This document shows, one piece after another, positions 11,510 through 20,873 of a DNA stretch of 64,000 nucleotides. Position numbers and translations under genes: made by a program. Position 1 is the first letter of the stretch, and every line of letters begins with the position of its first letter. The DNA is from Notospermus geniculatus (Eukaryota > Nemertea > Pilidiophora > Heteronemertea > Lineidae): contig NMRB01000261.1 in NCBI GenBank assembly GCA_002633025.1, positions 371,898 through 435,897 on the forward strand, read 5' to 3'. The notes beneath the pieces were generated by a model that was not told the origin of the DNA, ran no database searches, and worked only from the letters and a program-made list of their open reading frames with translations.

Positions 11510-12997
11510 CTAGTGGTAAGAGATCGCATCACGGGTGATAATATGACGATATTTTCTCTTCTACTCACCCTCCAGGAACCACCAGTAAAGATCATTTAGC
11601 AACATGTTTGTAGACCACAAGATTGGTTCTCGGATCACTGCTAGGGTTGTTGGACAAAAGCGTTCCGCCAGTTGTGGTGTCGGAAAAACTCGAGTGGTGG
11701 ATCAAGGAACCAATCTTTGCAGACTGCATGGAATGAATTGAAGTTGGAAGTTTCCATGTTATTTCGCACCAAAGCAGACACAGTCACTATCAGCAGTAAC
11801 CAGCAAACAAGAAGACATATGTGACCGAGTCTGGCAAAACCCGGCCAAAGTCACTGAACATCACAGGGCTAATAGGTTATGTTGGGCGTCTGATCACACT
11901 GAAAAAACAACGGTCTGTTGGTAGCAAATAAAGCCTTATCGATTGTGCAACAAAGGGCAGGTATGATCAAGGCCTATGTCACTCCCCAGTGACTTTGACT
12001 GGGTTTTCACAGACTGGGTCTCATATTTGGAATATCTCGAAATATAAAGGCCCTGGCTACTTCGCCTTCAGACTGCACTCCTCAGTGACTGAAGGTGTAG
12101 CGAATTTGAACCCCAGAGGGTTCAAAGATTGTCCCAGCTCTGCAGGGGTGGATCCAAGATTTGGGGAGGGGGGCTTAGGATACTCCCGCAAGCCAAAATT
12201 TAGCTACAACCCTAGTTCCATGAAGGAACGGCAGGTATCAAGTGAGTAGGAATAATGCATTCCCATTGATAGGTCTGGCCAGGATGGGGAAGGGATAAAT
12301 TGGTGAGGAAAAGGGACGACAAGATATCTCCTTGCAGAGCGTGGTAGGGTCTTAGGGATCTTGGTTGTGAAATTCATTCTCAATTATTCCTTAGTTTATG
12401 TGCAGATTTCAAATAAATCACGATGGAAAAAACATGTTGAAAAAAATCTTTTCCTTGTAAAAGAAATGAGTCTTCCGTACAACATAAAACACAACAAACA
12501 GATTTGAATTTATTCAGATCAGATCAATCACAGCAAAGTAGTTTTCATTTTAGCTTTAAAGTGAACGAAGGTTTTAGTGTACCTCACTCAGTACCAGGAT
12601 GGCAGCAGGACAATTTGTACGAAGGACAATTCATTCGTATTTAGGACAACTCATACCTGGGACAATATTCATACCAAGAACACCTTGTACCTTGGACAGT
12701 TCATATCCAGTGGATGTGTACTAGACCTAGATTAATTTTCTTCAGATATCAGATTATCACATGAAAATTTACACAGCATGAGAACAGAAACTGTCGTCTG
12801 CTTCTGGTCGGTACTGAGTGACATGTAAATAGTGATGTCGAAGATACAAAAGATAAATACAACCATATTTAGCCATCGTAGCCATGGGAACAAGGGGAGG
12901 GATGATAAACGTAGGAAGGGATTGCAACTCAGAACAGAGTGATGAAGCGTCGGCCATGAAACTACAGCACCAGCCATATTGAAGTCATGTGACCAAC

Positions 12998-13115
12998 CTG
13001 CTGCACTTAGTCCATCATCTAAGTCAAACTCCGATGACAGGTCACTGTCGCTTAAACGGGGCGTGGAACTCTGGGGCGATAGGAGGCACTGCGGGTTCCG
13101 ACGACGAGCTGCTTT
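12998..13115 (-). CDS. RIMS: RIM copy A exon L: Ser/Asp-rich linker
   Basis: Encodes the SDSDLSSEFDLDDG block. First acceptor start is 13115, second 13108 (7 nt further in). If exon K joins to the first acceptor, the frame reads about 25 further codons (QSSSSSEPAV…) to a stop, a possible nonsense-mediated-decay route. Confidence 0.9.
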
Positions 13116-13187
13116 CTGATTGGTTAAAAAACACATGAAAAAAGGTAAAAACTATTGTATGATAGCAAGAGATAGAAATCAACTTAC

Positions 13188-13248
13188 GAGTCCAAGAGTT
13201 GTTTTGGTTGCCATGGTTACCTTCGTAATCACGGTGATTCCGCTGCTT
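13188..13248 (-). CDS. RIMS: RIM copy A exon K: optional 61-nt linker exon
   Basis: KQRNHRDYEGNHGNQNNSWT; same sequence and splice options as 27586-27646. Confidence 0.7.
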
Positions 13249-13712
13249 CTGTGGAGGCAAGAGAAATAGGGTCACCTGACCTTTAGATGGTCATGATCAG
13301 GTCTAAATCTAAGGGATCTCATGAGCCTAAGATGTCTGCCATGGACCGCATCTGTATCCAACCCATCGTCAACATCAACACTGATACACCACAAGCAACA
13401 CCAGACACAGTTTTGAGAATTCATTTTTTTCAAGATTATCAGGAGAATGATACAAAATTTTTCAACAGGAACTGTAGCATAGAGAGATGCGAAGAAGTTT
13501 TACTGAAAACTTTCTTTACAATACAAGAAGTCGTAGAGAAAACATCAGTAGAACAGGACGTCTGCCGCAGACGAAGTCGTCTGCTGCAGAACAAGATGTC
13601 TGCTGCAAAAGAAGTCGTCTGCTACAGGAAGTCTTCTGTTTTGCAGCCCTGGCTCCAGGCTGAAATAGATTCAATACTGATTATGAAAGCGTAGTTATGA
13701 GTTAGCGCTCAC

Positions 13713-13811
13713 CATGCTAGAGGGCGTCCCGGGGCTTGAGGATTCATCCATCCGGAGTTGATACCACAGAGCTTCATCGTGCAAGTCCGTCGTTGAAAGA
13801 TCAAGGATTGT
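13713..13811 (-). CDS. RIMS: RIM copy A exon J: end of C2A
   Basis: TILDLSTTDLHDEALWYQLR and the Ser/Pro tail. The acceptor here is TTCATTTCAG rather than TTTGTTTCAG in copy B, the only visible difference in its splice signals. Phase 0 to 0. Confidence 0.93.
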
Positions 13812-13904
13812 CTGAAATGAAACAGCATGAAAATGAAATGCTCATTATCGTAAAGCTACTCGTCAAACAGTAACCTACTGGGCGATATTTATCTATTGTG
13901 GTAG

Positions 13905-14035
13905 AAAAGTGGAGCCCCAGAGAAAACCTCTAATGTTGAGGAGAGACCGCCCACTCTACCTCATGGAGCCATTCGAACGACTGGGCTTGAACCCGCGATC
14001 TCATTGGTGGCAGGCACTTCCACTACGCACTCCCA
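13905..14035 (-). mobile_element. SINE-like tRNA relic (copy A)
   Basis: Minus-strand GCGTAGTGGAAGTGCC (A-box-like) and GCGGGTTCAAGCCC (B-box-like). Copy B equivalent is about 28303-28437. Confidence 0.6.
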
Positions 14036-14137
14036 ACAATCAAAACTCGAGGTATCTCAGTCAAATCCATAGTGAACGATTACCAGTTCTGAGGATGATA
14101 ACTTACATATCATCCACGGGACGAAGACAAAACTCAC

Positions 14138-14303
14138 CTCTCCTAAAAACTCACTCCCATTGATTCTATCGTAATCCCAGACCGTAACTTCCAGAGCCCG
14201 GCCGTTTAATTCCGTGGGTTTCAGAGGAGAATAAATGAAAGTCTGGTTCCACTTTGGTTCTAAAGATTTTGCAATCGTTTTTGTTCTTCTCTTGCTCTTT
14301 TCG
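14138..14303 (-). CDS. RIMS: RIM copy A exon I: C2A domain, polybasic strand to loop 3
   Basis: EKSKRRTKTIAKSLEPKWNQ, then TFIYSPLKPTELNGRALEVTVWDYDR and EFLGE. The acceptor TTTACTTTCAG lies only 25 bp from the private transposon inserted at 14328, so the branch point and pyrimidine tract of this exon may be altered in copy A. Confidence 0.94.
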
Positions 14304-14460
14304 CTGAAAGTAAAATTTCACACGTTAGGCCACATAAAAATAAATACTTGTTTAGCGTCCCCTCCCAACCTGAATGAAATGGCCAGGGCCATTGTGCTCA
14401 CCTCTGTGATAAGTCTCCATCAAGTGTGAAACTGTGACTCTCATGGTCAATGTTGAGGAT

Positions 14461-14621
14461 CTGGGCTTGGTTGCACAAAACTCATGTTAGCGCTAACATG
14501 ATGTTAGCGCTAACATCATGTTAAATGACGTAAAATGACAATGGATTTTGACGTCATCTAACATAAAAGTTAGCGCTAACACCATGTTAGCGCTAACATG
14601 AGTTTTGTGCAACCGGCCCCA
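14461..14621. mobile_element. foldback MITE, GGTTGCACAAAA family, nested
   Basis: Ends CTGGGCTTGGTTGCACAAAA and TTTTGTGCAACCGGCCCCAG. The inner part is made of TTAGCGCTAACAT palindromes. Same family as 56625-56785 and 58272-58411. Confidence 0.88.
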
Positions 14622-14800
14622 GATCAGAAAAGTTAAAGCTGAACACACCAAGTATTTTATGACGTGATCAGTATTATCAGTCAATGACATAAACTCAGGT
14701 GATGGCACGTCCAGAAGGAGTACAATTTCTGAATACAATGAATACAAGATATTTGTGAACAAACTGCTTTCCTGTCTACGTCACAGATGTCAAAAATTCT

Positions 14801-15770
14801 ATTTTTCAAGATGGCCACCTGGTGGCCACACGTGACGTTCGTTGCGACTGAAATTTTAGCAGGAATGTACAGGATACTTGCATAGATATTTAGACAACAT
14901 TGAAACATCGTAACATTTACTATCGATGAGATATGGCCAAAGTCAATTTTTCAAGATGGCCGCCTGGCAGCCATGTTGAAGTCCAATCGAACCGAAATTT
15001 GGCATATAACTAGACGGTACCAAGACACATATTTAGGCACGGTTAAAGCATCCTAGCTACCCCTATTTATGAGGTGTGGGCCGAAAGTCCATTTTTCAAG
15101 ATGGCTCCCTGGCGGCCATATGTGACGTCGAATCTCACTGAAATTTACCATATACTTATATGGTACCTAGATACATATTTTGACAACGTTAAAACATCCT
15201 ACCTACTCCTATTTATAAAATGTGGGTCAAAGTCCATTTTTCAAGATGGCTTCCTGGCGGCCATATTTGAAGTCCGATCGGGTTGAAATTTGGTGCATTT
15301 GTGCAGGGTGCCTAGATATATCTTCACACCAAATCACAACGCTCTATGTCAAATAGCCATGAAATGTGCCACCAAACAGTGAATTTTGAACTTTGACCTC
15401 TGTGACCTTGAAAAGTAGGTCAAATCAAAAACCCGGGATTTATGTGATGTAGTCTCATCAGAGGAACCCACCATAAAAGTTTCGTGGTTCTAGCTAACAG
15501 CGTTCAGGAGATACGGCCCAAAGAAGGTTTTCACAAAGCGCCCCCTATAGGCCAGAGTGTATAAGCACCAGCGCTAAGTTTCGGTCCAGAGATAGTTTTT
15601 ACCATAGGCTACCTGTACACCAAATTTCAAGTTTCTAACCCAAGCGGTTTATAAACGTGCCACCCATGTTAACGACGACGGACGACGGACGACGACGGAC
15701 GACGACGGACGACGGACGACACACCATGAGAGAAGCTCACCTCACAGAGGTGAGCTAAAAATGCCAAGAC
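14801..15770 (+). mobile_element. HINE/'pearl'-like unit: four 145-bp repeats, GACGACGG microsatellite, 3' hairpin
   Basis: ATTTTTCAAGATGGC recurs at 14801, 14946, 15091 and 15236, exactly 145 bp apart. A conserved approximately 380-bp segment follows, then a (GACGACGGAC)n tract (15674-15720) and the hairpin AGCTCACCTCACAGAGGTGAGCT. Tandem core repeats, a GACGG-type microsatellite and a short terminal hairpin are the known anatomy of Helentron-associated HINE/pearl elements of molluscs and other invertebrates. Confidence 0.7.
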
Positions 15771-15987
15771 CCCTGAATTTTTTTTGTAATGCATTTTCCG
15801 TTAAAAAATTGCCTACTCTAAAATTTGAAAATAAAAAAAAAATTTGAAAATTAAAACAAAAATTTTATTTGTTTTTGACCTATCTTTTCAGCTAAAAGCT
15901 ACTAAATATAAAAATAAAACCTCCCTCCCGACCCTGAAAAACTAAAGTGCCCGGACGCTAAACTAGTAATTTTTTTATCTGGCCTTA

Positions 15988-16122
15988 CAAAGGAGGCAGC
16001 TGATTCAGCACTCTAACTGATCCTGTCAGACAAGGTGAGAATACAAAGCGGCAACTCAGCCTGGAAACGAACCCGTGACTTCTCAGTCTCTAGCCCCACG
16101 CTCAACTACTGTCCTCCCAACA
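15988..16122 (-). mobile_element. SINE-like tRNA relic (copy A)
   Basis: Minus-strand AGTTGAGCGTGGGGCTAG and ACGGGTTCGTTTCC. It directly abuts the private hairpin. Copy B equivalent is about 28721-28853. Confidence 0.6.
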
Positions 16123-16124
16123 AT

Positions 16125-16227
16125 AGGGAGGTTGAGATCAGCAACTTATCACGGATCCTTATACGTACACAGATCAAAATGTCCATACGTATAAGGAGCC
16201 GTGGTAAGTCGCTGATCTCAACCTCCC
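16125..16227. mobile_element. 103-bp foldback MITE, private to copy A
   Basis: Arms GGGAGGTTGAGATCAGC and GCTGATCTCAACCTCCC. TA sits on both sides (16123-16124 and 16228-16229). Copy B shows the uninterrupted CCAACAATAACTGG apart from 3 bp. Confidence 0.88.
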
Positions 16228-16321
16228 TAATGACTGGACACACAGTTAAACTTTCCTCCTTTCCATCTACCTAAGTGGTCAGGGAGTAAAGTGGGAATTT
16301 TCCAGCTTCTTCCACACTTAC

Positions 16322-16452
16322 CTTCTATCGGGAAGTAAGTACAATTTACAAAATGGATTTCTAAACTGGTTCACGCTATGGGGAGGCAGTTCTGTGGCTG
16401 AAAGCACGGTCACAATCAACTGGTAGCTCGGGACCTCATACCAGAGTTTCAC
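16322..16452 (-). CDS. RIMS: RIM copy A exon H: C2A domain, first half
   Basis: VKLWYEVPSYQLIVTVLSAT, then a segment ending CKLYLLPDR. The exit codon AG+C encodes Ser and joins to EKSKRRTKT, giving the family motif LPDRSEKSKRRTKT. In this copy the next intron carries the nested 1657-bp element. Confidence 0.94.
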
Positions 16453-16721
16453 CTGGAAAATGTGAACAGATTGTCAAAATGTGTGAGTGGGGAGTTATGA
16501 GTCGACTGTCGACTGCGTTTCACATTATAGGCAATCCAGATCAAGCTCCATTTGCTGGGAAGTATTTGAGATCAAATGCCACAAAGCCAACATGACTAGA
16601 CACACATGAACCATCTCTGGCAGCTAGGGACCCCTTTAACATCTGGACGTGGAGAGCCAACTGAGACTTAGCCAAAGTCTCACATTGATATGGGGATCCA
16701 ACATGGACCTTCTGACTTCTA

Positions 16722-16845
16722 CAGTGTTTCCGCCAGAGGGGGTTACGTCCCCTCCTTAAAAAGTCAAAATTAGTGTTTTTGACCAAGAATTCTGTCAAAT
16801 TTTCTCTTTGTCCCCCCCTTAAAAAAATTCCTGGCAGAAACACTG
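16722..16845. mobile_element. foldback MITE, CAGTGTTTCCGCCAG family (copy A)
   Basis: CAGTGTTTCCGCCAG at the left, CTGGCAGAAACACTG at the right. Related to 62797-63112. Confidence 0.82.
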
Positions 16846-16897
16846 ACACCCAAGCCCCTACACCACGACAGCTCCTCATAGGCTATATTACCCTTAC

Positions 16898-17010
16898 CTG
16901 GACCCTTCCAGATATCTGTGGTGAGTGCGGGCGATGTCTGGTGACACCGGGGGAACCGGGAGACGTGATGGTCACGCTGGGGCGATTGGTTGGCATCTGA
17001 TGTTCAAATT
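16898..17010 (-). CDS. RIMS: RIM copy A exon G: linker before C2A
   Basis: FEHQMPTNRPSVTITSPGSP, then a basic tail ending GRVQ, which runs directly into VKLWYE of C2A. Acceptor CTTCTTCAG, donor CAG|GTAAGG. A 6 x 17-bp minisatellite sits 34 bp upstream (17045-17146). Confidence 0.9.
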
Positions 17011-17044
17011 CTGAAGAAGGACAAGAAAGCTGAGGAGATTAACC

Positions 17045-17146
17045 AAGATGACCTTGAGGCCAAGATGACCTTGAGGTCAAGACGACCTTGAGGCCAAGAC
17101 AACCTTGAGGCCAAGACGACCTTGAGGCCAAGACAACCTTGAGGCG
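17045..17146 (+). repeat. 17-bp minisatellite, 6 units (copy A)
   Basis: AAGATGACCTTGAGGCC units. Confidence 0.9.
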
Positions 17147-17342
17147 CCATCATGAAACCTACTTGTGATGTGACCTCATTGCTGCGTTCTGTTTTAACGT
17201 CTTACAGGTCTTATTCTTGCAGTGCCACCTATTGGGCTGTGGCTTCCCCACTGACATGACTGACGCTGGAATCTTGGACTGAGAAAATCCCCTGATACAT
17301 TTGAAACAATGGAAAGCAGGGTTACATCATTGATCTACTCAC

Positions 17343-17398
17343 TGCTTCTCATGTCAGACTCCATTCCCATCAGTTCCAAGACGTCTGGGCCACCCTCA
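17343..17398 (-). CDS. RIMS: RIM copy A exon F: short PDZ-C2A linker exon
   Basis: 56 nt with the same splice sites and coding sequence as 29980-30035. It closes phase between exon E (2) and exon G (1). Confidence 0.74.
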
Positions 17399-17625
17399 CT
17401 GAAAGCAGGAGGAAGGTTGTGTCACAAAGCTGAATCTTGCCGTAACGACAGACAAAATTGGTGCTCTAAGGACACAAAACAAGCATTTCTGTCAACGATA
17501 TTGCTGTACTTCATGCCTTTCCCCCATCAGACAAAAGGTGACAGACCTATCACCCATTTGATGGTACAGAGCCTCGTTTATCCCTCAGCCCACCAGGCCC
17601 GTGACGATACACCTGAGCATCTTAC

Positions 17626-17749
17626 CCGATATTTCGCTGCACTATTAATTCCACTTGTGGTTCTTGTTTGGATTCAAATATTATATCATAAACTTCTTCG
17701 AACGTTGCACCTTTTAATGAACGGCCATTCCACTCCAAGACCTCGTCCC
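17626..17749 (-). CDS. RIMS: RIM copy A exon E: C-terminal half of PDZ
   Basis: Encodes GDEVLEWNGRSLKGATFEEV, then YDIIFESKQEPQVELIVQRNIG. Acceptor CTCTTCCAG, donor ATCGG|GTAAGA. The protein is identical to copy B. Confidence 0.93.
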
Positions 17750-18074
17750 CTGGAAGAGAAAGTGTGTTGCCCAAGGTTATCAACGGTCGTTGGCTTTCAC
17801 TTAAGTTGTTGAACTGGACCACTGAGGTGAAACTTGCACAGTCCTGTACCACTTGGCGGATGCACATAGGAACTGACCCCATGATCTCAGGAATGACAGA
17901 TGCTGATACCAACACTATGCCATTCTGACAACCTGGGATGACAATAGTTGCAAAATTACCTGACAGATGGTGACACTTACCGCCATACCAGCATCACCAT
18001 TTGGTACGTATTTCATGACTCGACATCACACAACTACAGCAAAGTGTCTGCCCACGGTGACACGCAATACGTAC

Positions 18075-18182
18075 CAGGTTTTAGATGTCCCACCGTGTCA
18101 GCTATACTGCCCTTTTTGACTTTAGTAATGAAGGCACCGAGTCGTCCAGATTCAGTCATCTTTCCACCGATCACTTTCAGAC
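18075..18182 (-). CDS. RIMS: RIM copy A exon D: PDZ domain, GLKV loop to helix A
   Basis: Same 108-nt sequence as 30712-30819 (GLKVIGGKMTESG…TVGHLKP). It can accept in phase from the exon at 36473 (skipping copy B) or from copy B exon N at 24527, since both donors leave phase 1. Confidence 0.93.
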
Positions 18183-18462
18183 CTAAGGAAAAGAAATTCA
18201 CACCAAACATGACTATTTTATCACCAAGAACAGGGGCCTAGTCTATGTGGAAGTGGGATAGACGTCAGCACCCTTTCTCTCCTCCTTTCACCAATGTTTT
18301 CGGAAGCAGCTCTGCCTTTTTTACAACTTGGAGGAGGTCATAAGGTCACAAATGTTGCCCCAACATGGACGTGTCACTTTCTTGGCCTTTAGACAAGCCG
18401 TTCTACCAACTGTGAAAAGATATAGACTTGAAATACTTAATGATGAGTAGTTTCAATGAGTT

Positions 18463-18594
18463 TAAGGTCTGTATGCACGGGTCAGACTTTCGCCTAAAGT
18501 ATAACTTAAATTAGACTTTCTCTTTGCTTGAAGCACTGAGAAAAGTCAGACTTTAATGAAAGTGTGGCTAAAGTCCGACCCGTGCACGGACCTA
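18463..18594. mobile_element. foldback MITE (copy A)
   Basis: TTAAGGTCTGTATGCACGGG and CCCGTGCACGGACCTAA ends. Confidence 0.8.
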
Positions 18595-18942
18595 AGTGTT
18601 GTTTTACAATAAAGCAGTGCACGTCAACAGGGTTGACTAAAGCCAAGTCGACAGGCAGTGTTTGGCATAGTCTACATCAGCAAAGATGGTGCATGACATG
18701 GGATGTCTATGTGGAGATTTTTGGCCTGTTTTTCTCAGCATCCAACAAGGAAAAGGTACATAAGATTCTTTCATCAATAGCCTGTGTTTCTTACAACTGT
18801 AAAGGGTTAGAACGGTAAACAAGGTTACTATTTCAGACTGACAATTACACAGTAAATGGGTATGGCCTAGGCCTACTTGGCCGAAAGAGGTGTTCCTAAC
18901 AAGAGGTCTTTATGAGAAAGCAGTGTCCCTAATGCCAGCCTT

Positions 18943-19350
18943 CCACGTGAAAGAAAACTTGCGATAGTTCTGGCAAAACTGTCACAATAAACCTATCGAT
19001 GGGTCCTCCACGTGAAAGAAAAAAATGTCAAAAGTCTCTGTCTGCAAGCTCTTGCAACTGTCGAGCAAGTTACTGTCGCAAGTTTCTGTCGTGTGGCTCT
19101 TCCACGTGAAACAAAATTTGCCTGTGTGTCCATTGTCGATGACTGACGTGTATCGTTCAAAAAGTTTCAAGACATTTGTGGCGATGAATAGAACAGGTGC
19201 TATTCAAAGCAATAACTGTCGGACATTAAAATAACTGGCTGACATTATCTATTAAGGCCTCTTCCACGTACAGAAATCAATCATGCAACAGAGTGTCCGA
19301 CATATTTCCAAAAGTGTCGACAATCAACTTGGAGAGCACCTTCCACGTGC
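18943..19350 (+). repeat. spaced CCACGTGAAA motif array (copy A)
   Basis: CCACGTG(A/C)A-like words near 18944, 19010, 19100, 19263 and 19341, with CTGTCG words between them. Also in copy B (31573-31980). Either a decayed tandem repeat or an E-box cluster. Confidence 0.5.
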
Positions 19351-19494
19351 AATTCGCTGTCGGACAGGAAAATTGTGACAGAAAACTTTCAGGTGGAAGG
19401 CCGGCAAAACAAACGGTACTTCCCAGGAGAACTGTCCCTGGCTTGACAACTTCCGAGAGTGCCATCCAATGAAGTGCCTCTGAAGAGAGTAGTG

Positions 19495-19680
19495 TCACTA
19501 AAAGAGGTACCTCCAGGGAGAGTTATCATGAATCCAGAAGTACTTCAAAGAGACACCTCAAAGAAGAGGTGTCCCAACAAAGGTACCACCAAAGCAGTGT
19601 CCCTAATAGGAGGTACCTCAGAGGAGAGGTGTCCCTAACAAGAGGTACCACCTAGGAGCAGTGTCGGCAACAGTACATGT
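19495..19680 (+). repeat. degenerate GAGGTACC/GTGTCCC repeat (copy A)
   Basis: Alternating AAGAGGTACC and AGAGGTGTCCC(TA)AACAA words with a period of about 25-60 bp. Copy B about 32118-32300. Confidence 0.55.
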
Positions 19681-20699
19681 AGGTGGACACTGAAATGGAA
19701 CAATGAATGGAAGTTTTCCAAGGATACGTGAAGAGGGTCCATCAACGAAACATGTCATCTCAATTTTTCACCCTTGAAATCCTCAAATTTCGAAGAGGAA
19801 ATGTACTAAATGATGAACGAGCAAAACTGGTCCCCTTGGCGGTGGCGCCTGTCGAGTTATGGTATGTTATTTTGACCTTGGTATATGACGTACATGTTTC
19901 AGAAACGGACCCTTCGTGTGCTCGCTATCTGGAAGATGACAAATATGATCAATTCTGAGGCACGGTGGTGAGACACAGCCATGGCTGCAATTTTCTCATC
20001 AAATCCCCTTTTTTTCTTCATTTTTTCAACAAAATTGTTCATTTTTCCTGCAGAATCAATCCCCGAAATATAAATTCCTTCACCTAACATCCTTCAACAA
20101 ATAACTGGTCTCCAATGTTAAGACTTGCTGAGAATCAGAGGGAGTATGGTTGCTTGAAGTAACAGCCACACTACACTGTACTTGAATGTATTGGTGTCAT
20201 GTAGAACATGATGAAGCTCTTACTTCAATGGTTCACATTCCCCCTGCCTGATCACAAATCAAGATATTGTCTTAGCATTGGAGGGCATCTTCAACATGAG
20301 CAGCTGATGACTGTTTCTTTCCCAGACACCAGGGGGTGCTTCTGGCTGCATACGGCATAACAATAAGAGGCATGCGATGAAATGTTTTGCATTTATACAC
20401 AGCTGTTGATGTTAGGCCTGTAGGTGGACAGGGCTAGTACGGTGAGGTAGGACTTGGTTCGTTACCCCAGCATGGACAGACATCAGCCTGGTGATAATTA
20501 GCCAACACAGGCAGGCGGAAGTGATCCTGTTCTTGACACCGCAGATGATCAAGTTGCAATAAAGGAGTGTGCACACGTAGGCTGACTGAGAAAGTAGCCT
20601 ACAGTAGAGTCTTAGTTTTGGCAGAAGTGTCCATGCTGAGGTTGGTGTCAAATCAAAACAGTCCCTACCTGCCTGATGACACTGATTACGAGACCATCC

Positions 20700-20873
20700 T
20701 ATACAACGGGACAAACAGATTTGTTATAAAACACACAGACCTGCAAAAACGTGCGCTACATGAAGAGTATGAAAAAATATTCAATCGTCCCATTCAGTAC
20801 AAAGTATATGAACAAAGTCATATTGGACCTCTTTCTTTGTTTTCAGACGGTTGGCTACACTAAGCTGAAACAA
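20700..20873. other. 174-bp unique segment between the two copies
   Basis: Not found elsewhere in the window. The plus strand is open across it (…VIKHTDLQKRALHEEYEKIF…) to a TAA. I do not recognise the protein. It could be a filler at the duplication breakpoint. Confidence 0.6.

Larger units (their letters stand above)
14328..15984. mobile_element. 1657-bp TIR element, PIF/Harbinger-like, private to copy A
   Basis: Ends GGCCACATAAAAA and TTTTTTATCTGGCC are inverted repeats, flanked by TTA on both sides (14325-14327 and 15985-15987). The single TTA at 28718-28720 is the empty site in copy B. A 3-bp TWA duplication is typical of PIF/Harbinger elements. There is no transposase frame, so it is non-autonomous, and it contains further elements nested inside. 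Confidence 0.88.
6794..20699. repeat. tandem duplication, copy A (13906 bp) of an 11-exon RIM cassette
   Basis: Direct copy of 20874-33316, with 174 bp of unrelated sequence (20700-20873) between them. Introns differ by scattered substitutions and small indels, whereas coding exons differ at only nine silent sites. Private insertions in this copy are the 1657-bp TIR element at 14328-15984 and the 103-bp foldback at 16125-16227. The block begins and ends within introns, so exon order and phases are kept. Confidence 0.95.

Noticed and set aside
17309-17812. 167-codon plus-strand frame, repeated at 29946-30449
   Set aside because: It is the antisense shadow of RIM exons E and F. The minus-strand reading has domain identity and splice sites.
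20567-20863. 98-codon plus-strand frame across the copy junction
   Set aside because: The 5' half is RIM intron sequence shared by copy B, where the frame continues differently. Not supported as a gene; only the junction segment is reported.
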